From positions 134,014-198,013 of the forward strand of contig JANQNH010000001.1 of NCBI GenBank assembly GCA_028279655.1: 64,000 nt of DNA, in the 5' to 3' direction. A model generated the notes under the pieces. That model was given only the letters and a program-made list of their open reading frames with translations, was not told where the DNA came from and did no database searches. This DNA is from Candidatus Nanoarchaeia archaeon (GTDB taxonomy: Archaea > Nanobdellota > Nanobdellia > Woesearchaeales > JACPBV01). The position numbers were made by a program, and so were the translations under genes. Positions 26,926 through 36,499 of the stretch are shown here, piece by piece (within the stretch, counting starts at the first letter, position 1; the number at the start of each line of letters is the position of its first letter).

Positions 26926-27540
26926 TTATTGTTTTGCTCTTTTTTTCTTTCCTTTATACCTTCCTCTGCCTTCAACTGTCTCTAATCTATTTAGGATTTC
27001 ATCTGATTGTTCTGATTCTTTCTTGTAGGCTTCAATAGCAGAGTTGAAGCAGTCTTCCCATATCTTATAATGCTTTGATTCTAATGCCTGCTTCAACAGA
27101 TGCAGGTCGACTGCCTTGTCTTCTATCTTATGGGAAGCATAGCTAAGGCCGAAATCAATGAAGTAGATCTCTTTGTTTAGGATCATATTCGAAGTGGTTA
27201 GGTCACCATGGATGATATTGTTGTTATGGAGTATGGCTAGTTTCTTGCCTATTTCTTCTGATAATTTTTTATAGTCTTTTTCTTCTAGGATGTCTCTTAC
27301 CTTTGGACCTTCTATGAATTCCATCTCTATCTTCTCTTTTTTGTCTGTTCTAATAAGTCTTGGAGAAGGAAAATTTATCGATGCCAGCTTATCAAATATC
27401 TTTGACTCTCTTTTTGTCCTTGATTTTCTTAGCCTGGTGTCTATCTCTTCAATCCTATAATCTTTTTTGAACCGATCTTTTATTATTTTTGAATCTGCAA
27501 GAAATATCTTCGCTTCTGCTCCCTGTGCTATTTTTTTCAT
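26926..27540 (-). CDS. bud32: KEOPS complex kinase Bud32
   Basis: Bud32 is the small kinase/ATPase of the KEOPS complex that makes t6A on tRNAs read at ANN codons. Kinase parts: the Gly loop AQGAEAKIF at residue 5, the lysine region KDRFKKDYR, catalytic HGDLTTSNMIL near 113 and IDFGLSYAS. At 204 residues it is a stand-alone Bud32, not fused to Kae1. The C-terminus ends in the basic GRGRYKGKKKRAKQ typical of the family. MtaB, which acts on t6A, is encoded further on in the window. Confidence 0.93.
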   Translation of the reverse strand: MKKIAQGAEAKIFLADSKIIKDRFKKDYRIEEIDTRLRKSRTKRESKIFDKLASINFPSPRLIRTDKKEKIEMEFIEGPKVRDILEEKDYKKLSEEIGKKLAILHNNNIIHGDLTTSNMILNKEIYFIDFGLSYASHKIEDKAVDLHLLKQALESKHYKIWEDCFNSAIEAYKKESEQSDEILNRLETVEGRGRYKGKKKRAKQ

Positions 27541-27560
27541 GTTTATTTGAAATTAAAAGG

Positions 27561-27656
27561 TAGCCCCGAGCAGATTCGAACTGCTGTCCTTCGGCCCAGA
27601 ACCGAAGATGAATTGCCTCTCAAAAAATTGAGATTTGGCCACTACACTACGGGGCT
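27561..27656 (-). tRNA. tRNA-Gln (CTG) with a D-loop insertion
   Basis: The cloverleaf reads: acceptor AGCCCCG/CGGGGCT, discriminator A, D-stem GTG/CAT, anticodon stem TTCGG/CCGAA with loop TTCTGGG (anticodon CTG), a 4-base variable loop, and T-arm AGCAG-TTCGAAT-CTGCT. The gene spans 96 bases rather than about 74. About 22 extra bases sit in the D-loop (roughly 27613-27636) and fold as TCTCAA-TTTT-TTGAGA, extended by GCC/GGC around a 3-base AAA bulge. That resembles half of an archaeal bulge-helix-bulge, so it is probably a non-canonical intron. CCA is not fully encoded. Confidence 0.9.
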
Positions 27657-27697
27657 ATATAATCTTAAAGAATTAGTCCGTTATATATAAATCTTTG

Positions 27698-28309
27698 TTA
27701 TAATATCTTTTTCGCAGGAAGACCTAATAATATACCATATAATTGGCTTCCTGCTATTGGAGGTATGTTATCCCTTTCTAGTTGCCCTGTTATGTATTTG
27801 TTTTCATTTTGGAAGATTCTTGAGGCAGTTTCAATCACATTTTCAATACCCTTTTTACTCATCTCGTAATGCATTGAGCCTTCAAAGAGCAATCTACGCT
27901 TTTTGTAATTGTAAGGGTGAGGACCTGGTTCAAGGCCTGCACCTTTCATATGTATGTTTACTGCCGATATTAACCCTTTATAGGATCTAACTTTCTCTTC
28001 CAATTCTTTTCTTCCACCAGCATCTAAACTTTTTATGTTAACTGCTTGTTCTATGCTACTTAGATCATAGCCAAACATGATATCTGCCTGGCCTTCTAAG
28101 AACTGGATTACTATTCTTTCTTTTGCATATGTATTTTTGCCAATACGTTGAAAGTCATTATCAGTTAGTATTTCATACAAAGAAGTTCTTTCTTCAGCTT
28201 TTTTCTCCGGTTGCTCCCCTTTTTCTGTTTGCGGAGGTAATCTTTTTTCCTTTTTTTCAATAGTTTCAGGTAAGTTATACGCCCATATACTATCGTCTCC
28301 CCTAGCCAT
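27698..28309 (-). CDS. Unrecognised 203-residue protein
   Basis: I do not recognise it. Residues 15-45 are a Lys/Glu/Pro-rich linker; the rest is predicted mixed alpha/beta without membrane segments. A PGPHPYNYKKRRLLFEGS stretch near residue 128 is its most distinctive part. It lies between the tRNA gene and the eS1 gene, all on the minus strand, and has its own TATA-like TTTATAAATAAAG box upstream. Probably a lineage-specific gene. Confidence 0.6.
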   Translation of the reverse strand: MARGDDSIWAYNLPETIEKKEKRLPPQTEKGEQPEKKAEERTSLYEILTDNDFQRIGKNTYAKERIVIQFLEGQADIMFGYDLSSIEQAVNIKSLDAGGRKELEEKVRSYKGLISAVNIHMKGAGLEPGPHPYNYKKRRLLFEGSMHYEMSKKGIENVIETASRIFQNENKYITGQLERDNIPPIAGSQLYGILLGLPAKKIL

Positions 28310-28420
28310 TTTTAATCATTATTTGCTTTAAGATTGAATATTATTCTTATCAAAACAGCACTTTATTTATAAATATTATCTCAATAGAAGAATTAGTCTG
28401 GATTATATATGTTTAAGGAG

Positions 28421-29233
28421 CTATTTCTTATCTTCTTTAGAATCTTCTTTCTCTGCTTCTTTTTTCTCTTTTTTTGGCTCTATTGCCTCTTTCTTATCTT
28501 CAGCTTTTTTCTCTTCTGGTTCTGCTTTAGTTTCCTCTTTCTCTTTGGTTTCTGTTACTTCTTTATCCTCTGTCTTCTCCTCAGTTTCCTCTTTCTCTTC
28601 CTTTGGCTTCTCTTCAGTCATATCTATGACATTTATCTCCTTTTCTTCGTGAGGCTTTTTGCTCCTTTCGATATGCAGTTTTGCTACCTCTAGAATCCTA
28701 ACAGGATAGACCTTTTTCAATGCGCCTTTTATCTCTCGCTGCAGCTTGTTTGTGATCAGGTCTCTTATTATATTTTCAAAGGTACTCTTGGATGCATAGA
28801 CTTTTATGAACTCTTCAGCGCTTTTCTTGAAGGATGTAGCGATGGACCCTTTTACCTTGGAATGAGGGATTATCAGAGGCATTATCCTTATCCTCTTCTT
28901 GTCAGATGTGGTACAGATTACTGTCAGTCCTATCTTCTCTTTTCCTCTTCTTACTAATCTTTTTATAGAAGTTGCATTCAGGTAATATCCATAAAGGTCA
29001 GTAGCTGCATTATCAGCCTTAACGCTGGATATGGTCAGCTTTAGGCTGGTATTCTGTTTTCTCATGTCCCTTGTCAGGCTCATAAGATTAACAGTCACTG
29101 CTCTGCCTACCAGAGCTTTAGGCTCAATAACCGGAATCTCTCCTATCTGTTCGTTCTTGAACAAAGGAGGGGAGATTATCCTGACCCATTTTTTCTTCTT
29201 AATCTTTGTCTTAGCAACTTTTTCTTCTGCCAT
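28421..29233 (-). CDS. rps3ae: Ribosomal protein eS1 (S3Ae) with long charged tail
   Basis: Residues 1-205 match archaeal/eukaryotic eS1: KKKWVRIISPPLFKN, IGEIPVIEPKALVGR, LQREIKGALKKVYPVRILEV, a small-subunit protein near the mRNA exit. Residues 206-270 are an added tail made almost only of Glu, Lys and some Thr/Pro/Asp, ending in KEDSKEDKK. Archaeal eS1 usually stops near residue 200-210. The same kind of tail occurs on eL31 and eS19 in this window. The ATG lies 25 bases from a TTTATAAAC-like box. Confidence 0.92.
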   Translation of the reverse strand: MAEEKVAKTKIKKKKWVRIISPPLFKNEQIGEIPVIEPKALVGRAVTVNLMSLTRDMRKQNTSLKLTISSVKADNAATDLYGYYLNATSIKRLVRRGKEKIGLTVICTTSDKKRIRIMPLIIPHSKVKGSIATSFKKSAEEFIKVYASKSTFENIIRDLITNKLQREIKGALKKVYPVRILEVAKLHIERSKKPHEEKEINVIDMTEEKPKEEKEETEEKTEDKEVTETKEKEETKAEPEEKKAEDKKEAIEPKKEKKEAEKEDSKEDKK

Positions 29234-29311
29234 CTTAGTGTTGAGAAAAGGAGTTGGTTTATAAATGTTATTGTTTTTTGCTGGGCTTCACCAGGCAGCA
29301 TTGTCGCTGCT

Positions 29312-31496
<2,185 letters not shown>

Positions 31497-31598
31497 ATGC
31501 AAACAGAACTGGGATCATATATGGACATAAATGCTGTGGTAATAAAGCCAGAGATAGTTGATTCTATCCGGAAATCAGCAGTCGAGATCAGATATTAA
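31497..31598 (+). CDS. Possible leaderless 33-residue small ORF ahead of kinase gene
   Basis: The ATG sits about 27 bases after a TATA-like CATTTAAATAC, where a leaderless mRNA would start. The 33-codon frame ends 5 bases before the ATG of the aminoglycoside-kinase-like gene, in another frame. The peptide has no recognisable motif. The downstream gene has no ribosome-binding site of its own, so this ORF may couple translation to it, or be a small protein in its own right. It could also be chance. Confidence 0.4.
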   Translation: MQTELGSYMDINAVVIKPEIVDSIRKSAVEIRY

Positions 31599-31603
31599 TC
31601 TTC

Positions 31604-32473
31604 ATGAGTTCAGAAGTTGGGGGTATAATAAAGAGAATCTATCCTGACAGCAAGGTAATCTCTGTCAGACGTTTCAAAAAAGGAGGGATTAATCAGACTT
31701 ACGATATTAGGCTTGAGGATAGGTCTTTGGTACTTAGGATATACCCAAAGGATTTGTGGAAGGTAAAGAAGGAGAACTATCTGTATGGGCTTTTGGAAAA
31801 GAGGATTAAGGTTCCAGTACCTAAGGTTATTAAAACTGGGAGAAACTTTATTCTTATGTCCAAGGTCGAGGGAAAGGAATTGCCAGTTAAGGATAAGGTT
31901 CTTGTGAGGAAGGCAGGAGAGTTGCTGGCTAAGATCCATTCCATCAATTTTCCTGATTATGGTTGGATCATAAACAAGGAGATCAAACCCAGGTATAAGG
32001 TATGGGCTGATTTTATTGATTATGACCTTAGTCTGAAGTTTATGAAGATACCTGGCAAGTATTCTTACCTGAAGGAAAGGATTAAGGAGATCCTTGAGGA
32101 TAATAAGGGTTTGTTGAATGTTAAAGGCAAGCCCTCTTTGCTGCATAAGGATTATCATTCTTCACATATCATAACTAAAGAGGGGGAGATAACTGGCATT
32201 ATAGATCTTGAGTGGGCGATATCAGGGCATAACGAATTTGATGTAGCTAAATCTTGCTCTTGGATGTTTGATAAAAAACCTGAACTTGAGAGGACATTCT
32301 TACAGGGTTATTTAAGGTATGGGTCTTTGTCAAAAATCTTTGCTGAAAGAAAGAAACTCTATAGCCTGATAGTGCTGCTTTCTTCCTTATCTTTTTCATA
32401 CGAATGCAGGAACCTGAAATGGTGCGTGTATAATCTTAGGAAATTGAAGAGGGCTGTAAATGAATATAACTAA
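31604..32473 (+). CDS. Aminoglycoside phosphotransferase-family kinase
   Basis: A 289-residue member of the APH/choline-kinase-like fold. It has the N-lobe lysine region LVLRIYPKD, a Brenner-type motif HKDYHSSHI near residue 182, and IIDLEWAISGHNEFDVAKSC. In most members the last position of HxDxxxxN is Asn; here it is His, so metal binding may be altered. Substrates of such proteins range from small metabolites to sugars and cannot be read here. The end overlaps the next gene by 14 bases, so the two are co-translated. Confidence 0.82.
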   Translation: MSSEVGGIIKRIYPDSKVISVRRFKKGGINQTYDIRLEDRSLVLRIYPKDLWKVKKENYLYGLLEKRIKVPVPKVIKTGRNFILMSKVEGKELPVKDKVLVRKAGELLAKIHSINFPDYGWIINKEIKPRYKVWADFIDYDLSLKFMKIPGKYSYLKERIKEILEDNKGLLNVKGKPSLLHKDYHSSHIITKEGEITGIIDLEWAISGHNEFDVAKSCSWMFDKKPELERTFLQGYLRYGSLSKIFAERKKLYSLIVLLSSLSFSYECRNLKWCVYNLRKLKRAVNEYN

Positions 32474-33092
32474 GCTTGCGGAGAGGTATATCAATGAGCA
32501 CCCTAGCATAAAGGATTGCATCAGGAAGGGACTTATTAATTATTCCTCTCTTACAAGGCAGATTGCCTCTGATTCTGGTGTTGATCCTAAAAAGAACTTT
32601 GATGCGATCCTAATAGCATGCAGGAGATACTTTAGAAAGATAAAGAAGGAAGATATCCTGGAGAATAAGATACTTGGGATACTGAAGAGCAGCAAGCTTG
32701 AGGTTAAAAACAAGATTATAGTAGTGGTGGTCGAGAAGGATGTTTACTTCAACCATATTGTGGAGCTGCATAAGGAAGTAAAGAAGAGGGCAGAGGTGTT
32801 CCATGTAATCGAGGGGTCTAATACTATCACTTTGATAACTGCATCTGAGTTCTTGGATAGTATCAAAAAAATGTTTAAGAATAAGATATTAAAGATTACA
32901 AACGATCTTGCAGAGGTTATCCTGAAGAGTTCAGGGGACCTGGAGGATACCCCTGGTGTTATCGCCTATCTTACTACCTTGCTGGCTGAGAATGGTGTCA
33001 ATATCATAGAGACCATGTCTACGTGGACAGATACCTTGTTTGTGGTTTCAGAAGAGGATATCGCTAAGGTGATGAGTGTGTTGAGATTTTAA
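32460..33092 (+). CDS. ACT domain protein with N-terminal helical domain
   Basis: A 210-residue protein. Residues 1-75 are helical with an HTH-like pattern (LINYSSLTRQIASDSGV). Residues 140-210 form an ACT-type ligand-binding domain: DTPGVIAYLTTLLAENGVNIIETMS and a final strand around TLFVVSEEDIAKVMSVL. ACT domains usually bind amino acids. Proteins of this layout are common in archaea but uncharacterised. The overlap with the kinase gene suggests a joint function. The stop overlaps the stop of the converging orphan gene. Confidence 0.8.
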   Translation: MNITKLAERYINEHPSIKDCIRKGLINYSSLTRQIASDSGVDPKKNFDAILIACRRYFRKIKKEDILENKILGILKSSKLEVKNKIIVVVVEKDVYFNHIVELHKEVKKRAEVFHVIEGSNTITLITASEFLDSIKKMFKNKILKITNDLAEVILKSSGDLEDTPGVIAYLTTLLAENGVNIIETMSTWTDTLFVVSEEDIAKVMSVLRF

Positions 33093-34066
33093 GAATTATT
33101 CTGTAATCTTGCTGTTATCACTCCTCCTGGTCTTCCATCCTGGTAGCAAGTTACATATTTTTTTATTGCATCTGCAGCACCAATTACCTCAACTCTTTGA
33201 TAGCCTTCATCTTTAGAAGGGATAAAGCCTACTCCAACTGGAGTTCCTAGCATCCCTCTGCATGAAAATAATATTGGTAGGTCTTTGATAACCATACTTC
33301 CCCCCGATCCATCTACCTTTGTAACCAAAGAGGTTCCATCAGGAGAACTAACATCGTCTTCTTCTTTGAAATTCACAACTGGCTCTACTCTGCATAAACT
33401 ACCTCTTGGTTTACCAACCCGCCTTACTAGGAGGTAGTCTCCCAACATTAATGGTTTTACTTCATCTGAACCTTTAATGATACTCCTGGTAATCTCCCTT
33501 CTACTAATCACCCCTGTTTTTCTGTCATAATCCACTTGATCATCTTCAGCCCGTAAGTACCCTTTTGATCCTTTAGGACGACCATCATCGAAAACATAGA
33601 ACTTCATTATGGGGTCATCATTAATATCCCTTCTTTGTGAGACATATCTGGCATAGAAGACGTTAGTGCCTTTTACAACATGAGATGCTTGTTCAGATTC
33701 TATCTCAAATTCATTAGCTATAGCTACATATCTATGGCTTTTTAGATTATCTATTATTGTGACATTGAAAAAACCACACCCTTCTCCTTGTTCAACTACA
33801 ATATCCCATATTTCTCTGGATAATGGTGTACTTTTCCCTTTTCCCTCTGGTACTAGCAATCCTGGAACCTGAGATTCAGGATGATACGGGTGAAAAATCC
33901 CTATTAATGGGTTGAATGAACCATCTATATTTTTTTTGTCTCCTAATCTTTTAAATTTTGCTTTGTATCTTTCTCCAACTGTAAGGGACTCCAGATTTCT
34001 ATTGCTATCTGCCCGAGCAATCTGTCTGCGCTGTCCTCCTCTTGCCTGTGATGTTCTCCATGCCAT
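33089..34066 (-). CDS. Unrecognised beta-rich protein with basic N-terminus
   Basis: I do not recognise this 325-residue protein. It opens with an Arg/Gln-rich stretch (MAWRTSQARGGQRRQIAR), continues with mostly beta structure, and ends in VTCYQDGRPGGVITARL. No membrane segment or catalytic motif is visible. The layout (basic start, beta-rich body) resembles that of the orphan at 47737-48666, but I see no clear sequence match between them. It has its own promoter-like box at about 34095 and converges with the ACT gene. Confidence 0.6.
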   Translation of the reverse strand: MAWRTSQARGGQRRQIARADSNRNLESLTVGERYKAKFKRLGDKKNIDGSFNPLIGIFHPYHPESQVPGLLVPEGKGKSTPLSREIWDIVVEQGEGCGFFNVTIIDNLKSHRYVAIANEFEIESEQASHVVKGTNVFYARYVSQRRDINDDPIMKFYVFDDGRPKGSKGYLRAEDDQVDYDRKTGVISRREITRSIIKGSDEVKPLMLGDYLLVRRVGKPRGSLCRVEPVVNFKEEDDVSSPDGTSLVTKVDGSGGSMVIKDLPILFSCRGMLGTPVGVGFIPSKDEGYQRVEVIGAADAIKKYVTCYQDGRPGGVITARLQNNS

Positions 34067-34123
34067 TTTATCATGCTTTGAATCGATAAGAATTAGTGGC
34101 TTTTTTTAAATCTATTGTGTAAT

Positions 34124-34732
34124 TTAACTTTTTATAATGCCCTCTTTGTCAAGTAGATGCCCTAGCTTCTCTTTCTTTGTCTCTAGGTACTTCTTAGAAT
34201 GTTCAGTGGGTTTTATTACTAACGGGACCCTTTCTTTTATCTTTAGGTTGTACTTCTCTATCCCGCTTATCTTTCTTGGGTTGTTTGTTAGCAGCTTTAT
34301 TGTTTTTAGACCCAGGTCAGAAAGTATCTGAGCACCTATGGTATAGTCTCTTTCATCCGGCTTGAAACCTAATTTCTCGTTTGCCTCAACAGTGTCCATG
34401 CCCTGGTCCTGTAAGGAGTATGCCTTGATCTTGTTCAAGAGGCCTATCCCTCTGCCTTCCTGTCTAAGGTATAGCAATACCCCTCCTTTTGTTCCTATGA
34501 TCTCTAAGGCGCTTTCCAGCTGTTCTCCACAGTCGCATCTTTGACTGTGGAAGGTGTCTCCTGTCATGCATTCAGAATGAACCCTTACAATGACATCTTC
34601 TTTGTTCCTGACTTCTCCTTTGACCAAGGCTATGTGGTGGTGTCCTTTATGATCTTCATAGATGTGAATAATGAAGTTACCATAGAATTTTGTTGGAAAT
34701 CTGGCTGATGCTTTCTCTTTTATAAGATTCAT
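34124..34732 (-). CDS. ribA: GTP cyclohydrolase II
   Basis: RibA opens GTP in the first step of riboflavin synthesis. The zinc ligands lie in [18 protein letters not shown], with the GTP-binding and catalytic region [18 protein letters not shown] and the C-terminal LLTNNPRKI. The 202 residues match a stand-alone RibA, not the RibBA fusion. A bacterial-type RibA is unusual for archaea, which more often use the ArfA route. A TATA-like TTTATAAACC box lies about 25 bases before the ATG. Confidence 0.93.
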   Translation of the reverse strand: MNLIKEKASARFPTKFYGNFIIHIYEDHKGHHHIALVKGEVRNKEDVIVRVHSECMTGDTFHSQRCDCGEQLESALEIIGTKGGVLLYLRQEGRGIGLLNKIKAYSLQDQGMDTVEANEKLGFKPDERDYTIGAQILSDLGLKTIKLLTNNPRKISGIEKYNLKIKERVPLVIKPTEHSKKYLETKKEKLGHLLDKEGIIKS

Positions 34733-34805
34733 AATTATCTCTAGAATCGAGATATTTTTATAAACCTTTTGGAAAGCGTTGTTCTAAGATTAAGAAACTT
34801 GTGCT

Positions 34806-34985
34806 TTATTCTTCCCTGGGTTCAGCGTCAACTTCGTCTTCCCTGTCTTCTGCCTCTTCATACCCTTTCATGAATCCTTCTTCCTCTGCTGACATCTCAT
34901 CATCCGCTACCAAATCCTCTCTTCCTTCCTCGTCGTATATGCTCGATTCTTCAAATTCGTCTTCAAAATCATCTTCTCTTGTCAT
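34806..34985 (-). CDS. Small highly acidic protein
   Basis: A 59-residue protein in which about half the residues are Asp or Glu (DDFEDEFEE, AEEEGFMKGYEEAEDREDE). No fold or function is evident. I use the ATG at 34985 rather than the TTG two codons earlier, because GAGGAT lies a suitable distance upstream. A TATA-like CTATATAAATG lies near 35017-35027, giving a short leader. Such proteins may be binding partners of basic proteins, but that is speculation. Confidence 0.65.
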   Translation of the reverse strand: MTREDDFEDEFEESSIYDEEGREDLVADDEMSAEEEGFMKGYEEAEDREDEVDAEPREE

Positions 34986-35059
34986 GTTCAATCCTCTTGA
35001 GGAAAATTGTCTAAAGTGGTCATTTATATAGTTTGTGATAATAATTTATATAAAAAAAG

Positions 35060-35287
35060 TCATCTTTTTGTCAGTGTTTCTGCTCTTTTAATCATCTCTT
35101 TCTTTAGCCCCACAAAGAATCCTCCCTCTTTTCCTGCAGCATAGGTCGCTTCTTTGGGTTTGATTATATTGTTTATTTCTGGGTGCTCTACGTCAATATG
35201 GGTGATCCTTGCATTGCTCTTTCCTTTCTGGTGGATAAACACCCTTGCTCCTTTTAGTTCTAGTTTTCCTTCTCCTGGCCCTGACAT
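35060..35287 (-). CDS. Unrecognised 75-residue protein
   Basis: A small basic protein of predicted strands (LELKGARVFIHQ, ARITHIDVEH) and a C-terminal helix (FVGLKKEMIKRAETLTKR). I do not recognise it. It is co-directional with the acidic protein gene but separated by 74 bases that hold the latter's promoter. A TATA-like CTTTAAAAATAAG lies about 25 bases before its ATG. Confidence 0.6.
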   Translation of the reverse strand: MSGPGEGKLELKGARVFIHQKGKSNARITHIDVEHPEINNIIKPKEATYAAGKEGGFFVGLKKEMIKRAETLTKR

Positions 35288-35438
35288 GCTTTCTAGTTTG
35301 TTTTTCTTATTTTTAAAGTTTATCTTTATCTATTTGCAGACAAAATAATTTATAATAAATAACTGCAACTATATATAGGGAGAAAAACAAATTATAACTA
35401 ACATTTGTCTTCCTCTATTTTTAAGTTCTTGTTATCTT

Positions 35439-35570
35439 AGAAAAACCAACAACAACATTGGACTCAAACACGGACTTTACAGGTAAAGTCCTACTCACAG
35501 AGGAAAAAACCACACTGCGTATGATTTTTCCCTCTGCATTCGTGTTTTCGTCCTTGTTGTTGGTTTTTCT
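35439..35570. ncRNA. Three-way-junction repeat element, copy 1
   Basis: The 132-base element is closed by a perfect 17-bp inverted repeat, AGAAAAACCAACAACAA (35439-35455) with its complement (35554-35570). Inside, GGAC and AAACACG pair with CGTGTTT and GTCC across a matching TC/TC internal loop. Two hairpins branch off: GGACTTTAC/GTAAAGTCC (35472-35491) and CAGAGGAAAAA with TTTTTCCCTCTG (35498-35536). A second copy at 60364-60493 has the same layout with compensating changes. It could be a structured RNA or a palindromic mobile element; no transposase lies nearby. Confidence 0.6.
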
Positions 35571-35814
35571 CAATAAATATTATTTCTTATTATATGACTA
35601 CAACATATATATCCCAGTATGCTATAAAACCAAAAGCTTTAAATATCACTAATATACACATTAGTATACTAGTTTATTTATATCATAGAATCATATAATG
35701 GGAAAAAAGAGGCAGGATTTGGCTAGTGAGACGTAAGAGAGGACAAAAAAATCAGAACGGTGATCCAAAATCTACGTCGTCACTATTGCCTCTTCTTTTA
35801 AAATGTGATTTCCA
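35571..35814. other. AT-rich intergenic stretch
   Basis: Between the repeat element and the coiled-coil gene I see only AT-rich DNA, TATA-like boxes (near 35670-35680 and 35794-35803) and a 12-codon ATG frame at 35698 that I do not regard as a gene. The box near 35800 probably serves the gene at 35815. Confidence 0.4.
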
Positions 35815-36060
35815 ATGGAAGCAGAAACAAAAGATTTCATAGAGAATGTTGATTCTTGGATAAAGCAGATTAGGTCTGAGTTTGGTCAGATAACTGACGT
35901 TTCTTCTATTGTTGAAGAGAATGTTGACAATGTACAGCACAACTATGAGCTTATCTATGAACTGAAGGAACAGGTAGATGAGCTGAAGGCTGAGATCAAG
36001 GCTTTAAAGCTGATGCAGCTGCTACAGATCAAGGAAGGGCTTGTTAAGAAAACCCATTAG
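35815..36060 (+). CDS. Small coiled-coil protein
   Basis: An 81-residue protein, almost wholly helical. Residues 40-70 show a coiled-coil heptad pattern (YELIYELKEQVDELKAEIKAL). The family is not recognised. A TTTTAAAATG box about 22 bases ahead of the ATG supports transcription. It converges with the hibernation-factor-like gene; the two stops overlap by 4 bases. Confidence 0.65.
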   Translation: MEAETKDFIENVDSWIKQIRSEFGQITDVSSIVEENVDNVQHNYELIYELKEQVDELKAEIKALKLMQLLQIKEGLVKKTH

Positions 36061-36383
36061 AGCTGTTCCAGCAGCTTTTTGAATGCATTATCCGTTGTAG
36101 TGAATAGGTTATTCTGGCTTTCTTCAGCTTTTATATTGTTGCCTCCTGCTGACAGTTCTAACCTGATATTCACGTTGTTTTTGTCTCCTTCAAAGGTTAT
36201 TGATATCTTTTCGTAGTCCTCTCTCTTTTCCTGGATCTGCTTTACATAATTGCCTATCATCTTCTTCAAGACAATCATCTTTGCTGCCTCTATGCCCTTG
36301 AATCCATTAAGTTGAATCCCCCCTCCTAAAGAAACAGAGTCTTGTTTTGCCAATTCTTCGTCTCTTGGCTTTGTGTCTTCCAT
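36057..36383 (-). CDS. Probable S30AE (ribosome hibernation factor)-like protein
   Basis: A 108-residue protein whose second half follows the S30AE/HPF pattern: a strand with KISITFEGD, a second with NIRLELSAGGN, then the helix AEESQNNLFTTTDNAFKKLLEQL, close in form to the AEEEAEDMYAAID...KLERQL helix of bacterial HPF. The first half has the expected long helix (MIVLKKMIGNYVKQI). HPF binds the small ribosomal subunit and makes ribosomes dormant. Archaeal relatives are little studied. The call rests on pattern alone. Its promoter overlaps that of the divergent phosphomutase gene. Confidence 0.5.
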   Translation of the reverse strand: MEDTKPRDEELAKQDSVSLGGGIQLNGFKGIEAAKMIVLKKMIGNYVKQIQEKREDYEKISITFEGDKNNVNIRLELSAGGNNIKAEESQNNLFTTTDNAFKKLLEQL

Positions 36384-36499
36384 CGCTATCTACCTCCATT
36401 GCTATAGGGTGTGTATTTCTAAGGAGATATAAAAAGGTTGTTGTTTTAATTGATTCCTGCTCCATTAATTTTATAAACTTCCTATTTTTCTTTTTTGAC

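Noticed and set aside
31497..31598. Missing N-terminus of the kinase gene
   Set aside because: It is in a different frame and the kinase N-terminus already looks complete.
35439..35570. Possible CRISPR repeat
   Set aside because: Only one copy at the locus, no spacers, and the structure is a single long palindrome.
35698..35736. 12-codon ORF after a TATA-like box
   Set aside because: Too short and without any supporting pattern.
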